From contig NZ_RJUF01000003.1 of assembly GCF_024343775.1 (NCBI RefSeq), positions 124,001 to 188,000 on the forward strand: DNA of 64,000 nt, written 5' to 3'. This DNA is from Lacihabitans soyangensis. Lineage in GTDB: Bacteria > Bacteroidota > Bacteroidia > Cytophagales > Spirosomataceae. Below, one piece after another: positions 18,216 through 26,490 of the stretch. The translations under genes were made by a program, and so were the position numbers. Each line of letters begins with the position of its first letter. Position 1 is the stretch's first letter. The notes beneath the pieces are model-generated. The model ran no database searches and had not been told where the DNA came from. It worked only from the letters and a program-made list of their open reading frames with translations.

Positions 18216-18881
18216 TTGATATTTAAAAGATTTAATTTGCATTTGTGCTTATTCGGCTTGGTGGGACTAGCCTTTGCGGCCGTAATGGCTTCCAACACCC
18301 TACCCTATTTCGACTTCGTCCCGCGTAAAGGTTTTCTGGGTACTAAGACATTTGCAGTTACTTCTAAGCTTATTTTTAGAATTGGCTTTTACTTGCACAT
18401 CAGTTCTGCATTGGTGGTTTGGCTGGCGGGTATTCCACAGTTTTGGCCAACCTTGATTCTGAAATATCCGAAATGGCATAGAAATCTGGGCAAAATTTAT
18501 GTTTTCGGAATTCTTGCGTTGGCTGCCCCTTCAGGTCTTATTCTTGCTCGATTTGCCAACGGGGGGTTATCGGCACAAGTCGGGTTTGCTTTGCAATGTT
18601 TGGTGTGGTGGTTTTTGACTTTCAAGGCGTTTATGTTTATCAGAGAAGGAAACATTTCCGAACATGTCCGTTACATGATCAGAAGTTTGGCAGTAACCTT
18701 TGCGGCATTTAGTTTACGTACAGAGAGTTATATCATGTATCAATATTTTGGTACAAAACCCATAGAAACCTACCTCACTGTGGTTTGGTTAAGCTGGGTG
18801 GGCAATTTTTTTCTGGCAGAAATTTTAATATTAACTAAAATAGACAGATATTTCGTAAAATTAATAAACCCCCTAAAATGA
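18216..18881 (+). CDS. DUF2306-like integral membrane protein
   Basis: A 221-residue protein with about six hydrophobic helices and the motif KYPKWHRNLGKIYVFGIL, typical of DUF2306 membrane proteins, plus a later EHVRYMIRSLAVTFAAFSLR segment. No in-frame ATG lies upstream, so the start is the TTG at 18216 (the first internal ATG would remove most of the first helix). The stop overlaps the next gene's start by 4 bases (ATGA), implying translational coupling. Function is unknown. Confidence 0.75.
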   Translation: MIFKRFNLHLCLFGLVGLAFAAVMASNTLPYFDFVPRKGFLGTKTFAVTSKLIFRIGFYLHISSALVVWLAGIPQFWPTLILKYPKWHRNLGKIYVFGILALAAPSGLILARFANGGLSAQVGFALQCLVWWFLTFKAFMFIREGNISEHVRYMIRSLAVTFAAFSLRTESYIMYQYFGTKPIETYLTVVWLSWVGNFFLAEILILTKIDRYFVKLINPLK

Positions 18882-19711
18882 AAACTAAACTGTTATTGAT
18901 TGCTGTAATTGCTATTTTTTTAACCCAACTATCATGTGCCGATAAGAAGAAAATGGTATTACAAACCCACAAAGAGGCTGTGGATACCCTCAGCACCGGC
19001 TCCAAAGATACTTTGGTGAAATTTGCAGACATAGACATTCATAAGTTGCTAGATACGAGCGATCTATCTCGGATGTTTTGTAATTATGATTCGCTCGGGG
19101 CGTTTGATAATCGCTTTGATGGCTTTTTTGGAGAGGATCATTATCGTATTCAGTTCTATTTTGCTAGCGTAAAACGTGACAGTGTCAACCATTTGGTTTA
19201 TAACATCGAAGGGAAAAGCAAATTCAAAGAAAATATAGCTCCCTTTAAAGGAAAAATAGTGCTTGAAAAAGCAAGAAGCTTTACTGATCCTAAAATAAAC
19301 TTGGCTGAATGGAAATACAATGGGGATTCGTTAACAGGGATATACAGCTTAGTTGGGCGGTTGATTTTGGAAGAAGACAAAAAGCTTGGTCATGCGGGTG
19401 TTTTTAATGGTGATTTCAGAGTGGAGTTTGCCAATATGGCCAAAAGCGATAAGTTTCTGTGGTTTTACTCACCTTCCATTGGCTCCAAAGGGGCTGGATT
19501 TGCTTCGGCAGGAACTTGGCAACAATACGGAAAGCCTAATGCCAAGCCATTTGTATTTGGTAGAGATATTTTTATGTTTGCCAATGATATCCTAGCAGAC
19601 TTCAGCTATGGTGAAAGAGATATTCAAATCAATGAAAAATATGTACACCTCGGCTGGGACAATTACTGGGAGCAAGATGAATGGTGGGTAGAATCTAAAA
19701 AGGCGATGTGA
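18878..19711 (+). CDS. hypothetical lipoprotein (277 aa)
   Basis: A lipoprotein with signal MKTKLLLIAVIAIFLTQLSC. The mature part is rich in aromatic residues and predicted beta strands (DHYRIQFYFASVKRD, YNGDSLTGIYSLVGRLI), and ends in a charged segment including YWEQDEWWVESKK. The FCNYDSLGAFDNRFDGFFGEDHYRI region may form a calycin-like barrel, but I recognise no family. It is coupled to the DUF2306-like membrane gene, suggesting the two work together in the envelope. Confidence 0.75.
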   Translation: MKTKLLLIAVIAIFLTQLSCADKKKMVLQTHKEAVDTLSTGSKDTLVKFADIDIHKLLDTSDLSRMFCNYDSLGAFDNRFDGFFGEDHYRIQFYFASVKRDSVNHLVYNIEGKSKFKENIAPFKGKIVLEKARSFTDPKINLAEWKYNGDSLTGIYSLVGRLILEEDKKLGHAGVFNGDFRVEFANMAKSDKFLWFYSPSIGSKGAGFASAGTWQQYGKPNAKPFVFGRDIFMFANDILADFSYGERDIQINEKYVHLGWDNYWEQDEWWVESKKAM

Positions 19712-19728
19712 AGTACTTTTATCAATCT

Positions 19729-19766
19729 AATAGCCAAGCACTTTGCTTTTCAAGTGTTTGGTTATT
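19729..19766. terminator. terminator between convergent genes
   Basis: The 15-base arms AATAGCCAAGCACTT / AAGTGTTTGGTTATT (13 of 15 pair as Watson-Crick, the rest as G-T type) surround an 8-base loop between the ends of two convergent genes. It can serve both strands. Confidence 0.7.
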
Positions 19767-19771
19767 AACTA

Positions 19772-20605
19772 TTAAACCTCCAGCTTATACCCCTTCCCAT
19801 GGCTGTTGGTGATTTTGACGGAAGGATCTCCAGCAAGTTTTTTACGGAGTTTTGATACCAATACATCTAAGTTTCGGCTGATAACAAATACGCCCTCATT
19901 TTCCCAAATTTCTTTAAGAAGATGCTCTCTAGCAACGGTTTCATTGGGTTTTTCAAGAAGAAGATTCAGCAGCTTGTTTTCTTTTTCTGAGAGTTCAATT
20001 TTTTGAAATTCTAGGACCAGAACACCCGTCTGTTGGAAATAATTAAATGCCCCAAGTTTCTGAAAATCACCTGCATTTTCGGTAGAAATGGTTTCATCTT
20101 TTTTGTTTTTTCTAAAGAATACGACATAAAAAAGTAATAGAACCAAGAGAGCTACAAAAGCTCCCCAAAGCATGTTGGGATTAATGCCTGATTGGAGCAC
20201 TTCTATTTCTACAATATAACAGTTCTCGGGTAATCCTCGACCCAAGCAGGTTACCTCTTCCGTACTTTTAGGACTCCACTCAAAGCCATATACCATTTCA
20301 GTTTTTTGGCAGGTAAACACACTCACACGATACTGGTTCTGGGGATTGCTATTTTGAAGGGTTTTTATGGTAATATTGGCCAAACTATCCGGCATTATCT
20401 CAAAACTATTTTCGAACCTAATCTGATAAATGCCATTTGCGGTTTTCTGAATAGGCATGATGCGAGACGTGGAATCGCCCGAGGCTAACAATAGTTGATG
20501 CCCAATAGTACGAAAAAGTACTATTCGGTGTTTTTCATCATCCTGTGTTCGGCTGCATGAAAACCCCAAAAACAATAAAAGAAATAGAAGTATTTTGCTT
20601 TGCAT
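19772..20605 (-). CDS. membrane-anchored winged-helix transcription regulator
   Basis: A 277-residue one-component regulator of unusual topology. Residues 1-17 are a signal (possibly lipid-anchored at Cys17). Residues 18-145 form an exported beta-rich domain with three Cys (100, 120, 129). A transmembrane helix spans about 146-164, followed by FRKNKK as cytoplasmic anchor. Residues about 183-277 are an OmpR/PhoB-type winged helix (LSEKENKLLNLLLEKPNETVAREHLL...SRNLDVLVSKLRKKL...NSHGKGYKLEV). It resembles ToxR/CadC turned round, with the sensor at the N-terminus. It is divergent from the propeller operon, whose promoter carries PhoB-like direct repeats. Confidence 0.82.
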   Translation of the reverse strand: MQSKILLFLLLFLGFSCSRTQDDEKHRIVLFRTIGHQLLLASGDSTSRIMPIQKTANGIYQIRFENSFEIMPDSLANITIKTLQNSNPQNQYRVSVFTCQKTEMVYGFEWSPKSTEEVTCLGRGLPENCYIVEIEVLQSGINPNMLWGAFVALLVLLLFYVVFFRKNKKDETISTENAGDFQKLGAFNYFQQTGVLVLEFQKIELSEKENKLLNLLLEKPNETVAREHLLKEIWENEGVFVISRNLDVLVSKLRKKLAGDPSVKITNSHGKGYKLEV

Positions 20606-20667
20606 TGTGTTGCAAGATATTTCAAAAAAAGCTCATCTTACTTATCTTTTGCGTTCGTTTTGCAATT

Positions 20668-20687
20668 ATTTACATTCTATTTACATT
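20668..20687 (+). promoter_or_regulatory. direct-repeat operator candidate for the winged-helix regulator
   Basis: Two copies of ATTTACATT (20668-20676 and 20679-20687) are spaced 11 bases start to start, one helical turn. This is the geometry bound by OmpR/PhoB-type winged helices. They lie in the 173-base divergent region, directly upstream of a TAGTTTTG -7-like element. Confidence 0.5.
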
Positions 20688-20705
20688 TTTTGGGGTCATT
20701 GGGAA

Positions 20706-20713
20706 TAGTTTTG
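20706..20713 (+). promoter_or_regulatory. -7 element candidate of the propeller operon
   Basis: TAGTTTTG matches TAnnTTTG. No well-placed -33 TTTG is present; instead the 11-base-spaced direct repeats sit near that position, as expected of an activator-dependent promoter. The untranslated leader would be about 60 bases. Confidence 0.4.
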
Positions 20714-20778
20714 GGTAGTTCTTAGGAGGCCGTGTGAAATAAACATGTTTTGAAAAGTATTTAAAAAAAAGTGGAGAA

Positions 20779-21834
20779 ATGATGTATTTAAAAACCATTT
20801 TATTGATAATGATAAGTTTTGTAGCTTTTGGACAAAAATCGAACGAAAGGTTCCCAAAAAGCCAAACACCAGGATTCTTTACATTAAATACACTCAAAAA
20901 TTCTTGTTTTGATAACTCTCAAAAAAAGCAAGTCAGTGAATACATCAGAGAGATTTATGAGGACAAAAAGGGCGTGTTGTGGTTTGGCACCAATGGTGAT
21001 GGCGTTTGTAGGTACGATGGTTCGAAAATGCAGTATTTTACCAAAAAAGATGGCTTGGCGGGGAATCAAATAAATGGAATAACGGAAGACAAAAAGGGAA
21101 ATATATGGCTGGCGACGGATGAAGGACTTAGCCGATACAACGGGAAAAAGTTTACCAATTACACTACAAAAAATGGACTGTCTGATAATCAATTGTGGAG
21201 TATTCTGTTGGACAGAAAAGGTAATGTTTGGATAGGGACTTTGGCCGGTGTAAATAAGTTTGACGGACGCAAATTTCATAAAATTGATCTGCCGAAATTG
21301 GAGAAACCGGGTATTTCGAGGTTCAACCAGTCTGTGGCTTGGAGTATGATAGAAGACCGCAAGGGAAATATTTGGTTTGGTACAGATGGGGGAGGCCTGA
21401 AGAAGTTTGATGGTAAAACATTTTATAGCTTTACACAGAAAGACGGCCTTGGTTCCAACAATATTAGAAGCGTTTTTGAAGACGACAAGGGCTTGGTTTG
21501 GATAGGGACACAAGGATCAGGCGTTAGCAGATTTGACGGCAAAAAATTCACAAATTTTAGCACAAAAAATGGCCTGAGTAGCAACGATGTCTGGACTATT
21601 TATGAAGACAAAAAGCATCAAATATGGTTTGGAACTGGTGGCGGAGGAGCGATTCGATACGACGGAAAAAGCTTTAAAACATTTAAGGAAAACAAAGGTC
21701 TTACAAAAAACCATGTTCAGAGTATCGGGCAAGACAAAAGGGGTAACCTTTGGTTGGGTTTTTCGGGTGGATTATACAGAATGAAGGGCGATACAGTTGA
21801 GAATGTGCCAGCTGGAATGTTGGTCGGATGTTAA
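20779..21834 (+). CDS. exported seven-bladed regulator-propeller protein
   Basis: A 351-residue secreted protein (signal to about residue 19, MISFVAFGQ). It consists of seven repeats of the two-component-regulator propeller type, each like IxEDxKGxxWxGTxxGVxxFDGxxFxxxxxxxGLxxNx. That is enough for exactly one complete beta-propeller. In hybrid two-component systems of Bacteroidota such propellers are the periplasmic sensor of a kinase, but here no transmembrane, kinase or Y_Y_Y domain follows. It starts ATGATG. It heads a three-gene run and is divergent from a membrane winged-helix regulator, a plausible signalling partner. Confidence 0.85.
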   Translation: MMYLKTILLIMISFVAFGQKSNERFPKSQTPGFFTLNTLKNSCFDNSQKKQVSEYIREIYEDKKGVLWFGTNGDGVCRYDGSKMQYFTKKDGLAGNQINGITEDKKGNIWLATDEGLSRYNGKKFTNYTTKNGLSDNQLWSILLDRKGNVWIGTLAGVNKFDGRKFHKIDLPKLEKPGISRFNQSVAWSMIEDRKGNIWFGTDGGGLKKFDGKTFYSFTQKDGLGSNNIRSVFEDDKGLVWIGTQGSGVSRFDGKKFTNFSTKNGLSSNDVWTIYEDKKHQIWFGTGGGGAIRYDGKSFKTFKENKGLTKNHVQSIGQDKRGNLWLGFSGGLYRMKGDTVENVPAGMLVGC

Positions 21835-21865
21835 GTATTTCAAATAAAACAAACAAATAAGAGGT

Positions 21866-22279
21866 ATGAAAAAAATGATAGTGGTTTTTATGCTTGCTCT
21901 ATTAGCAGAGTCTTATGGGCAAGACACTTTTTCAAGTTGTTCGGCCGTATTTCTTAACGACCAGATGATTGTGGACGAATATTCGGCCTCTGCCAAGGCA
22001 AAAATTTCTAAAGATGCCGTTGGGTGGATTTCGGCCGGTGCAGTGAACTTGGGTGATGTGAGTAAAGGGGAGAAGAAGGCCGAGATTACAGAAAAACTTG
22101 AGTTCGGAGTTGCGATTAAAGACGCAAATACCGGAACGATTATTCTTTTTTCAACTAAAACACTCAAGAAAATAGAAGCGGAGAAAGTCCTCGCAAAGTG
22201 TAAGAAAGGCGACTCGATAATTATCATGACCACCGATAATACATTTGCACTCCCTCACAACGAAATATTGGTTTATTGA
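21866..22279 (+). CDS. exported hypothetical protein (137 aa)
   Basis: A small secreted protein with a signal ending LLAESYGQ. The mature part begins DTFSSCSAVFLNDQMIVDEYSASAKAKISKDAVG and continues with short strands (KLEFGVAIKDANTGTIILFSTKTLKKIEAEKVLAKCKKGDSIIIMTTDN). Two Cys may be disulfide-linked. I do not recognise the family. It lies between the propeller and YceI genes, with a 31-base gap upstream and a 2-base gap downstream, so the three are probably one operon. Confidence 0.75.
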   Translation: MKKMIVVFMLALLAESYGQDTFSSCSAVFLNDQMIVDEYSASAKAKISKDAVGWISAGAVNLGDVSKGEKKAEITEKLEFGVAIKDANTGTIILFSTKTLKKIEAEKVLAKCKKGDSIIIMTTDNTFALPHNEILVY

Positions 22280-22281
22280 CT

Positions 22282-22863
22282 ATGAAAAACATTCTAATAC
22301 TACTTCTAGTGGCCTGTTTACCAGCTATTTCACAACAGAAATTGGTTTTGAATATCGCTGAAAGCAGTGTGCATTGGAAAGGAAAAATGTGGCTCGGAAA
22401 CGACAGTCATGACGGGACTATTCGATTTTCTAATGGAAGTATGACGGTGGATAAGACAGGAAAAATAACCGCCGCAAGCTTCGAAATAGACATGAATACA
22501 ATTCGGACAGAAGGTGCAAGGCCTGATAATGACGGACTGGCTGAGCACTTGAAATCAGAAGATTTTTTTGCTGTCAAAAGATTTCCGAAAGCGTATTTTG
22601 TGGCAACCCAAATAGATAAAACCGTTGTGCCGAACAATTATAATGTACAAGGCAATTTGACGATTAAGGGCGTACAGAAACTAATATCCTTTTCAGCGAA
22701 AATACTGGCAAGCCCAACTGGCACGAAAGCTGGTGCTGAAGCTACGCTTTTTAGGTCTTGGTGGGGAGTAAGTTACAAAGCACCAGATTTTCTATCCTCT
22801 CTAAAAAATGATTTAATTGCAGAGGAGGTACCTATTAAATTGAACTTGGTTTTTGTGAAGTAA
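22282..22863 (+). CDS. YceI family periplasmic protein
   Basis: A 193-residue lipocalin-like protein of the YceI family, which binds polyprenyl-type lipids in a beta-barrel. It has a signal (MKNILILLLVACLPAISQ), then SSVHWKGKMWLGNDSHDGTIRFSNGSM, the conserved DMNTIRTEG..DNDGLAEHLKSEDFFAVKRFPKAYF core and GNLTIKGVQKLISF. I chose the ATG at 22282, 2 bases after the upstream stop, over a TTG two codons earlier. It closes the propeller operon. Confidence 0.88.
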   Translation: MKNILILLLVACLPAISQQKLVLNIAESSVHWKGKMWLGNDSHDGTIRFSNGSMTVDKTGKITAASFEIDMNTIRTEGARPDNDGLAEHLKSEDFFAVKRFPKAYFVATQIDKTVVPNNYNVQGNLTIKGVQKLISFSAKILASPTGTKAGAEATLFRSWWGVSYKAPDFLSSLKNDLIAEEVPIKLNLVFVK

Positions 22864-22918
22864 GCTTGGTTTTGTTGAGAAATGTATGCGACATTAGCCG
22901 GTCATAATTTATAGCTAT

Positions 22919-23263
22919 TTACACCAAAGTTTTTTTGATATACAATCGTTTTGAAGAGCCAAACATCAGGTCTATTTCTTGTCTTTTTCTACGAGAACAT
23001 CCGCAAGAAAGACCATTTGTGAGTGAAAGAACCCCAGATTCGTACTTTAAGATGTATTCAGTATTAATCAAGAACGATTTGTGAGGTCTTATGAAGCCAC
23101 AGCCTTCGAGCTTTTCTTCCATTCTTTTGAGGGTAGTGGCCACCAAAAATTCCCGTCCATCTTTCATTTTTACAATCGAATAGTTGGCTTTGGCTTGCAC
23201 GTAAACTACGTCGGTTGATCGAACATTCTTTTGGCAACCAACAAAAATGTATTTTAGGTTCAT
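22919..23263 (-). CDS. orphan LytTR-domain DNA-binding protein
   Basis: A 114-residue protein consisting almost only of a LytTR DNA-binding domain (VVYVQAKANYSIVKMKDGREFLVATTLKRMEEKLEGCGFIRPHKSFLINTEYILKY), without a receiver. It has six Cys, including CGCSRRKR near the C-terminus, which is unusual for a DNA-binding protein. It is followed leftwards by the convergent YceI gene, and 300 bases separate it from a divergent LytTR response regulator. A similar arrangement recurs at 44,422. Confidence 0.85.
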   Translation of the reverse strand: MNLKYIFVGCQKNVRSTDVVYVQAKANYSIVKMKDGREFLVATTLKRMEEKLEGCGFIRPHKSFLINTEYILKYESGVLSLTNGLSCGCSRRKRQEIDLMFGSSKRLYIKKTLV

Positions 23264-23293
23264 AGGTTTTGTACTTGATACATGTTTTTTAAA

Positions 23294-23326
23294 TAAAGTA
23301 GAGGGCTTTTATACCGCTCTACTTTA
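23294..23326. promoter_or_regulatory. inverted repeat upstream of the orphan LytTR gene
   Basis: Perfect 10-base arms TAAAGTAGAG / CTCTACTTTA flank 13 bases, 31 bases before the LytTR start. It could be an operator or a leader hairpin. The rest of the 300-base divergent gap shows nothing I recognise. Confidence 0.45.
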
Positions 23327-23563
23327 AAATTCATGGCAATAACTTTTTACTTCTTGGGTTTTGAATCCATCGCTCTTAATCTTTAGAGACGTTCAAAGAA
23401 TTAACAACAGTACAATTTGGCGTGAAGATATTTCAGGCGAAAATAAATTTGAGGAATGCTATGGAAAAGTAGATTTCATACCGCCATTTGTAGATTAACA
23501 AAATATTAGGAAGACCGTTTGTAGATTATACCTAATTTTACGGAAAGGAATTAACCAAGTTGA

Positions 23564-24310
23564 ATGTACAATTGTGTAATTGTCGATGACAGCCTCATAG
23601 AGCGGGATTTGATGGCCTTACATGTTTCAAAAATCAAAAACCTAAATGTCGTAGCCGAATGTGCTGATGGGCTAGATGCAATGGAGGTGATTCAAAATCA
23701 GGATATTGACATCGTTTTTTCGGATATTGACATGCCCGATCTTTCGGGAATAGGCCTAGTGAAGGCTCTAAAGAAAGCCCCAGTTTTTGTGTTTGTAACC
23801 AGTTATGCCGACTATGCCGTGGAGAGTTATAACCTTGACGTTATAGACTTTATTGTTAAGCCTGCAAGTTTTGAGCGGGTTTTTAAGGCAGCCAACAAGG
23901 CCATTGAGTACCTAGAACTCAAAAAAAAGCAAAATGAAGACCCGAGAATTGAAGCTATAAAACCAGAAACGGACACTTTTTTTTATGTTAAAGACAATCA
24001 TTCTTACATAAAGGTGGTTTATGATGAAGTTTCCCACATAGAAAGCATGGGCGATTTTTCGAAAATTTATACCCTAAACAACAAAGTATATGTGGTTTTG
24101 GTGAGCCTTAAGAACATCATTGGTCAACTACCTCAAGACAATTTCAGAAGAGTACACAAACAATTTATCGTAAACCTTAAGCATATCTTGGCGATTCTCC
24201 CTACCGAAATAAACCTCTCCAATAATCAGTCGGTACCCTTTAGTGCCAGTTATAAGGCCGAGTTTATGGAAACCCAGGTGGACACAAAAACATTGAAAAG
24301 GTTTGGTTAA
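23564..24310 (+). CDS. LytTR response regulator
   Basis: A 248-residue two-component regulator. The receiver (residues 1-120) has the acidic pair D8/D9, phospho-acceptor D54 (VFSDIDMPDLSG), a VTSYADYAVES switch region and the Lys of DFIVKPASF. The LytTR domain (about 140-245) contains KDNHSYIKVVYDEVSHIESMGDFSKIY and VHKQFIVNLKHILAI. Its gene runs into the convergent TPR histidine kinase with only 3 bases between their ends. That kinase is its likely partner, although the two are not co-transcribed. Confidence 0.92.
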   Translation: MYNCVIVDDSLIERDLMALHVSKIKNLNVVAECADGLDAMEVIQNQDIDIVFSDIDMPDLSGIGLVKALKKAPVFVFVTSYADYAVESYNLDVIDFIVKPASFERVFKAANKAIEYLELKKKQNEDPRIEAIKPETDTFFYVKDNHSYIKVVYDEVSHIESMGDFSKIYTLNNKVYVVLVSLKNIIGQLPQDNFRRVHKQFIVNLKHILAILPTEINLSNNQSVPFSASYKAEFMETQVDTKTLKRFG

Positions 24311-24313
24311 TAT

Positions 24314-26338
24314 TTATCCTTTTTGTAATTCAAGCGTAAACATACTACCTTCATTTTCAGCACTTTGTGCAGTCAGTTGACCTTTTATCAGTTTGGCAAA
24401 AGTCTTGGAAAGCATTAGCCCCATGCCGGTACCTTTTTCGTTTTGAGTACCCGTGCTACTTTCAATGAGTTGATTCTTTGGGTCGTTTATTTGTTGAAGT
24501 TTTTCGAGCGGTATTCCTTTTCCGTTGTCTTTTATGGCGACTTTTATTGCATTGTTTTCTTCTAAAGCTGTAACTTCTATCTTTCCATTTTTAGGGCTAA
24601 ATTTTATGGCGTTGGCCAACAGATTCCTCACAATTAAGCTCAGCATATCGGTATCTACCAGAGCCGTGGAGGTTTCCGAAATCTGGTTATTTATCTCTAT
24701 ACCTTTCAACTCTGCTTGATTTTTGATGTTTTCAATTACCACATTTATTGCCTGAAAAAGGTTTTGTTGCCGGAGTATGGGTTTGTAGCCCTGCATTTGG
24801 CTAGCAGCCCAGCTGAGCATGTTTTCCATGAGACTAGTGGTGGAGGTCAGCTGATTCTTCAACTCGGCGGCATAGAGGCTTAGTTTTTCTTGAGAGATTT
24901 GGTGGTTTTCGAGCAAAGTGATAAACGAAATGAGGGCATTCACAGGCGTACGCATGTCGTGGCTCACTAGGCTAAACATCTTGTCTTTCACCATTCCGAG
25001 TTGTTCTAATTCAATTTTTTGTTTAGAGATTATATCGTTTAATTTCTTGGTTTTCTGTTGGTTACGATAAACTAAAATCGCAAGCACCAGTAAAACTGAA
25101 GCAGATATTCCGAGAATCCATTGGATCTTTTTATCAAATTCCTGCTTGCTTTTATATTCTTCCTCTTTGATTTCAAAGTCAAGTTTTAGCTGTTTTCGGG
25201 TAATTTCCTTTTCTTTTTCTTGGTCTATAATTTGATCTTTTACAAGCAAAAACTCACGGTGTCTTTCAAGGGCTGCTTGATAATTCCCCAATCGTTCTTC
25301 TACTACGTTCAGTTTTTCGAGGGCCTCTTTTTGGTTTTCAAGAAGTTTCGTTTTTTTCGAAAGAGTGAGGCTTTTGGTCAGAAACGTTTTGCTTTCAGCG
25401 TAATTTTGGTTTTTCAGGTGATGCAGCCCTAGTGAAAGATACAAGTCGCTCAGGTTTTCGTCAATATTTCTTTTTTCAGCTATTTCTAGGGCTAAATTAT
25501 AGTTTATCAGGGCATTCTTTTCGTCATTAATCTGGTCATAAAGTTCGGCTTTTTGCATGTAAACCGTTCCGTTTAGCCCCTCATCTTTCATAGCTTTAGC
25601 CACTTTTAGTGCTTCGTTAAGATATTTAAAAGCTAGGCCTGACTGTTGGTTTTTAGAGATATTGAGCTGTTTTAATTCTTCAGAATGGCATTTCATGTAC
25701 GCCTCGGCTAGATTTAAGTTGGCCGAATATACGCCGTAGTTTATTCCATTTTCCGAAAGTACAAAAGCTTGATTGGCCTTTTTGATGTATTCGATGGCCT
25801 TTAAAGGTTGACTGAGGTACAGATAAATATTGCCGATATTCATGTAGCAAGAGTATAGGTCGTCTTTAAGACCTTCTTGTTTATACAGCTCCATTGCTTT
25901 TTCGGTGGCTCCAAGTGCTTTTGGATAGTCTGAAATTGTTGAATATAAAGCACTTAAGTTTAGATAAAAATTGGCTTCTTTAGATCTGTTTTTTCTTTCG
26001 AGAGCTTGCTCTATACCTTTTAGATATATTTTTTCGGCTTCCAGAAACCTAGAATTCCCATGGTAACACATCCCTAGGCGTTCGTAAACATTAAGGTAAA
26101 TATTGGTGTTTTTTAGGTTTTTTGAGGCGTCTAATGCTTTCTGGCCATATTCTGCTACTTTATTAAAGTTGGGAATTTTGTTGTACGCCACAAAAATTTT
26201 GATGTAATGCTTTGTCTTTACGGAGTCGTTGGTGAAACTTTTTTCTGGAATGGCCAAAAGGCTATCAAGGTTTGGTTTTTGGGCTGTGGCCAAAAGAGAA
26301 ATATTTATGGCCAAAAAAGTAAAAACAAGTTTAAACAT
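24314..26338 (-). CDS. TPR-containing sensor histidine kinase
   Basis: A 674-residue kinase. It has a signal peptide (to TAQ, residue 20), a series of TPR repeats (about 35-380) in the periplasm, a coil, and a transmembrane helix (WILGISASVLLVLAILVY). The HisKA dimerisation domain has the H-box SLVSHDMRTPVNAL, followed by HATPase with N-box NLLANAIKFSP, G1 DNGKGIP and G2 GTGMGLML. The architecture is common in Bacteroidota, where the TPR domain senses periplasmic peptides or partner proteins. It is tail-to-tail with the LytTR response regulator. Confidence 0.92.
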   Translation of the reverse strand: MFKLVFTFLAINISLLATAQKPNLDSLLAIPEKSFTNDSVKTKHYIKIFVAYNKIPNFNKVAEYGQKALDASKNLKNTNIYLNVYERLGMCYHGNSRFLEAEKIYLKGIEQALERKNRSKEANFYLNLSALYSTISDYPKALGATEKAMELYKQEGLKDDLYSCYMNIGNIYLYLSQPLKAIEYIKKANQAFVLSENGINYGVYSANLNLAEAYMKCHSEELKQLNISKNQQSGLAFKYLNEALKVAKAMKDEGLNGTVYMQKAELYDQINDEKNALINYNLALEIAEKRNIDENLSDLYLSLGLHHLKNQNYAESKTFLTKSLTLSKKTKLLENQKEALEKLNVVEERLGNYQAALERHREFLLVKDQIIDQEKEKEITRKQLKLDFEIKEEEYKSKQEFDKKIQWILGISASVLLVLAILVYRNQQKTKKLNDIISKQKIELEQLGMVKDKMFSLVSHDMRTPVNALISFITLLENHQISQEKLSLYAAELKNQLTSTTSLMENMLSWAASQMQGYKPILRQQNLFQAINVVIENIKNQAELKGIEINNQISETSTALVDTDMLSLIVRNLLANAIKFSPKNGKIEVTALEENNAIKVAIKDNGKGIPLEKLQQINDPKNQLIESSTGTQNEKGTGMGLMLSKTFAKLIKGQLTAQSAENEGSMFTLELQKG

Positions 26339-26490
26339 TTATCCTGCAAAAGGTACGGTAAGCCATTCTGGCTTTGACATAGCAAATTTATAGAAATCTA
26401 ATCTTGATTTTGCCAAAACCCTCAATTTATAACAGAATTCTTGCGAGAGATTTAGTACTTTTAAAATCAAAATTCGACCAAAATAAAATT

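Noticed and set aside
23340-23420. A stretch with a GGTTTTGAATCC-like motif resembling a tRNA T-arm.
   Set aside because: No acceptor stem, D-arm or anticodon arm can be paired; no tRNA found in the window.
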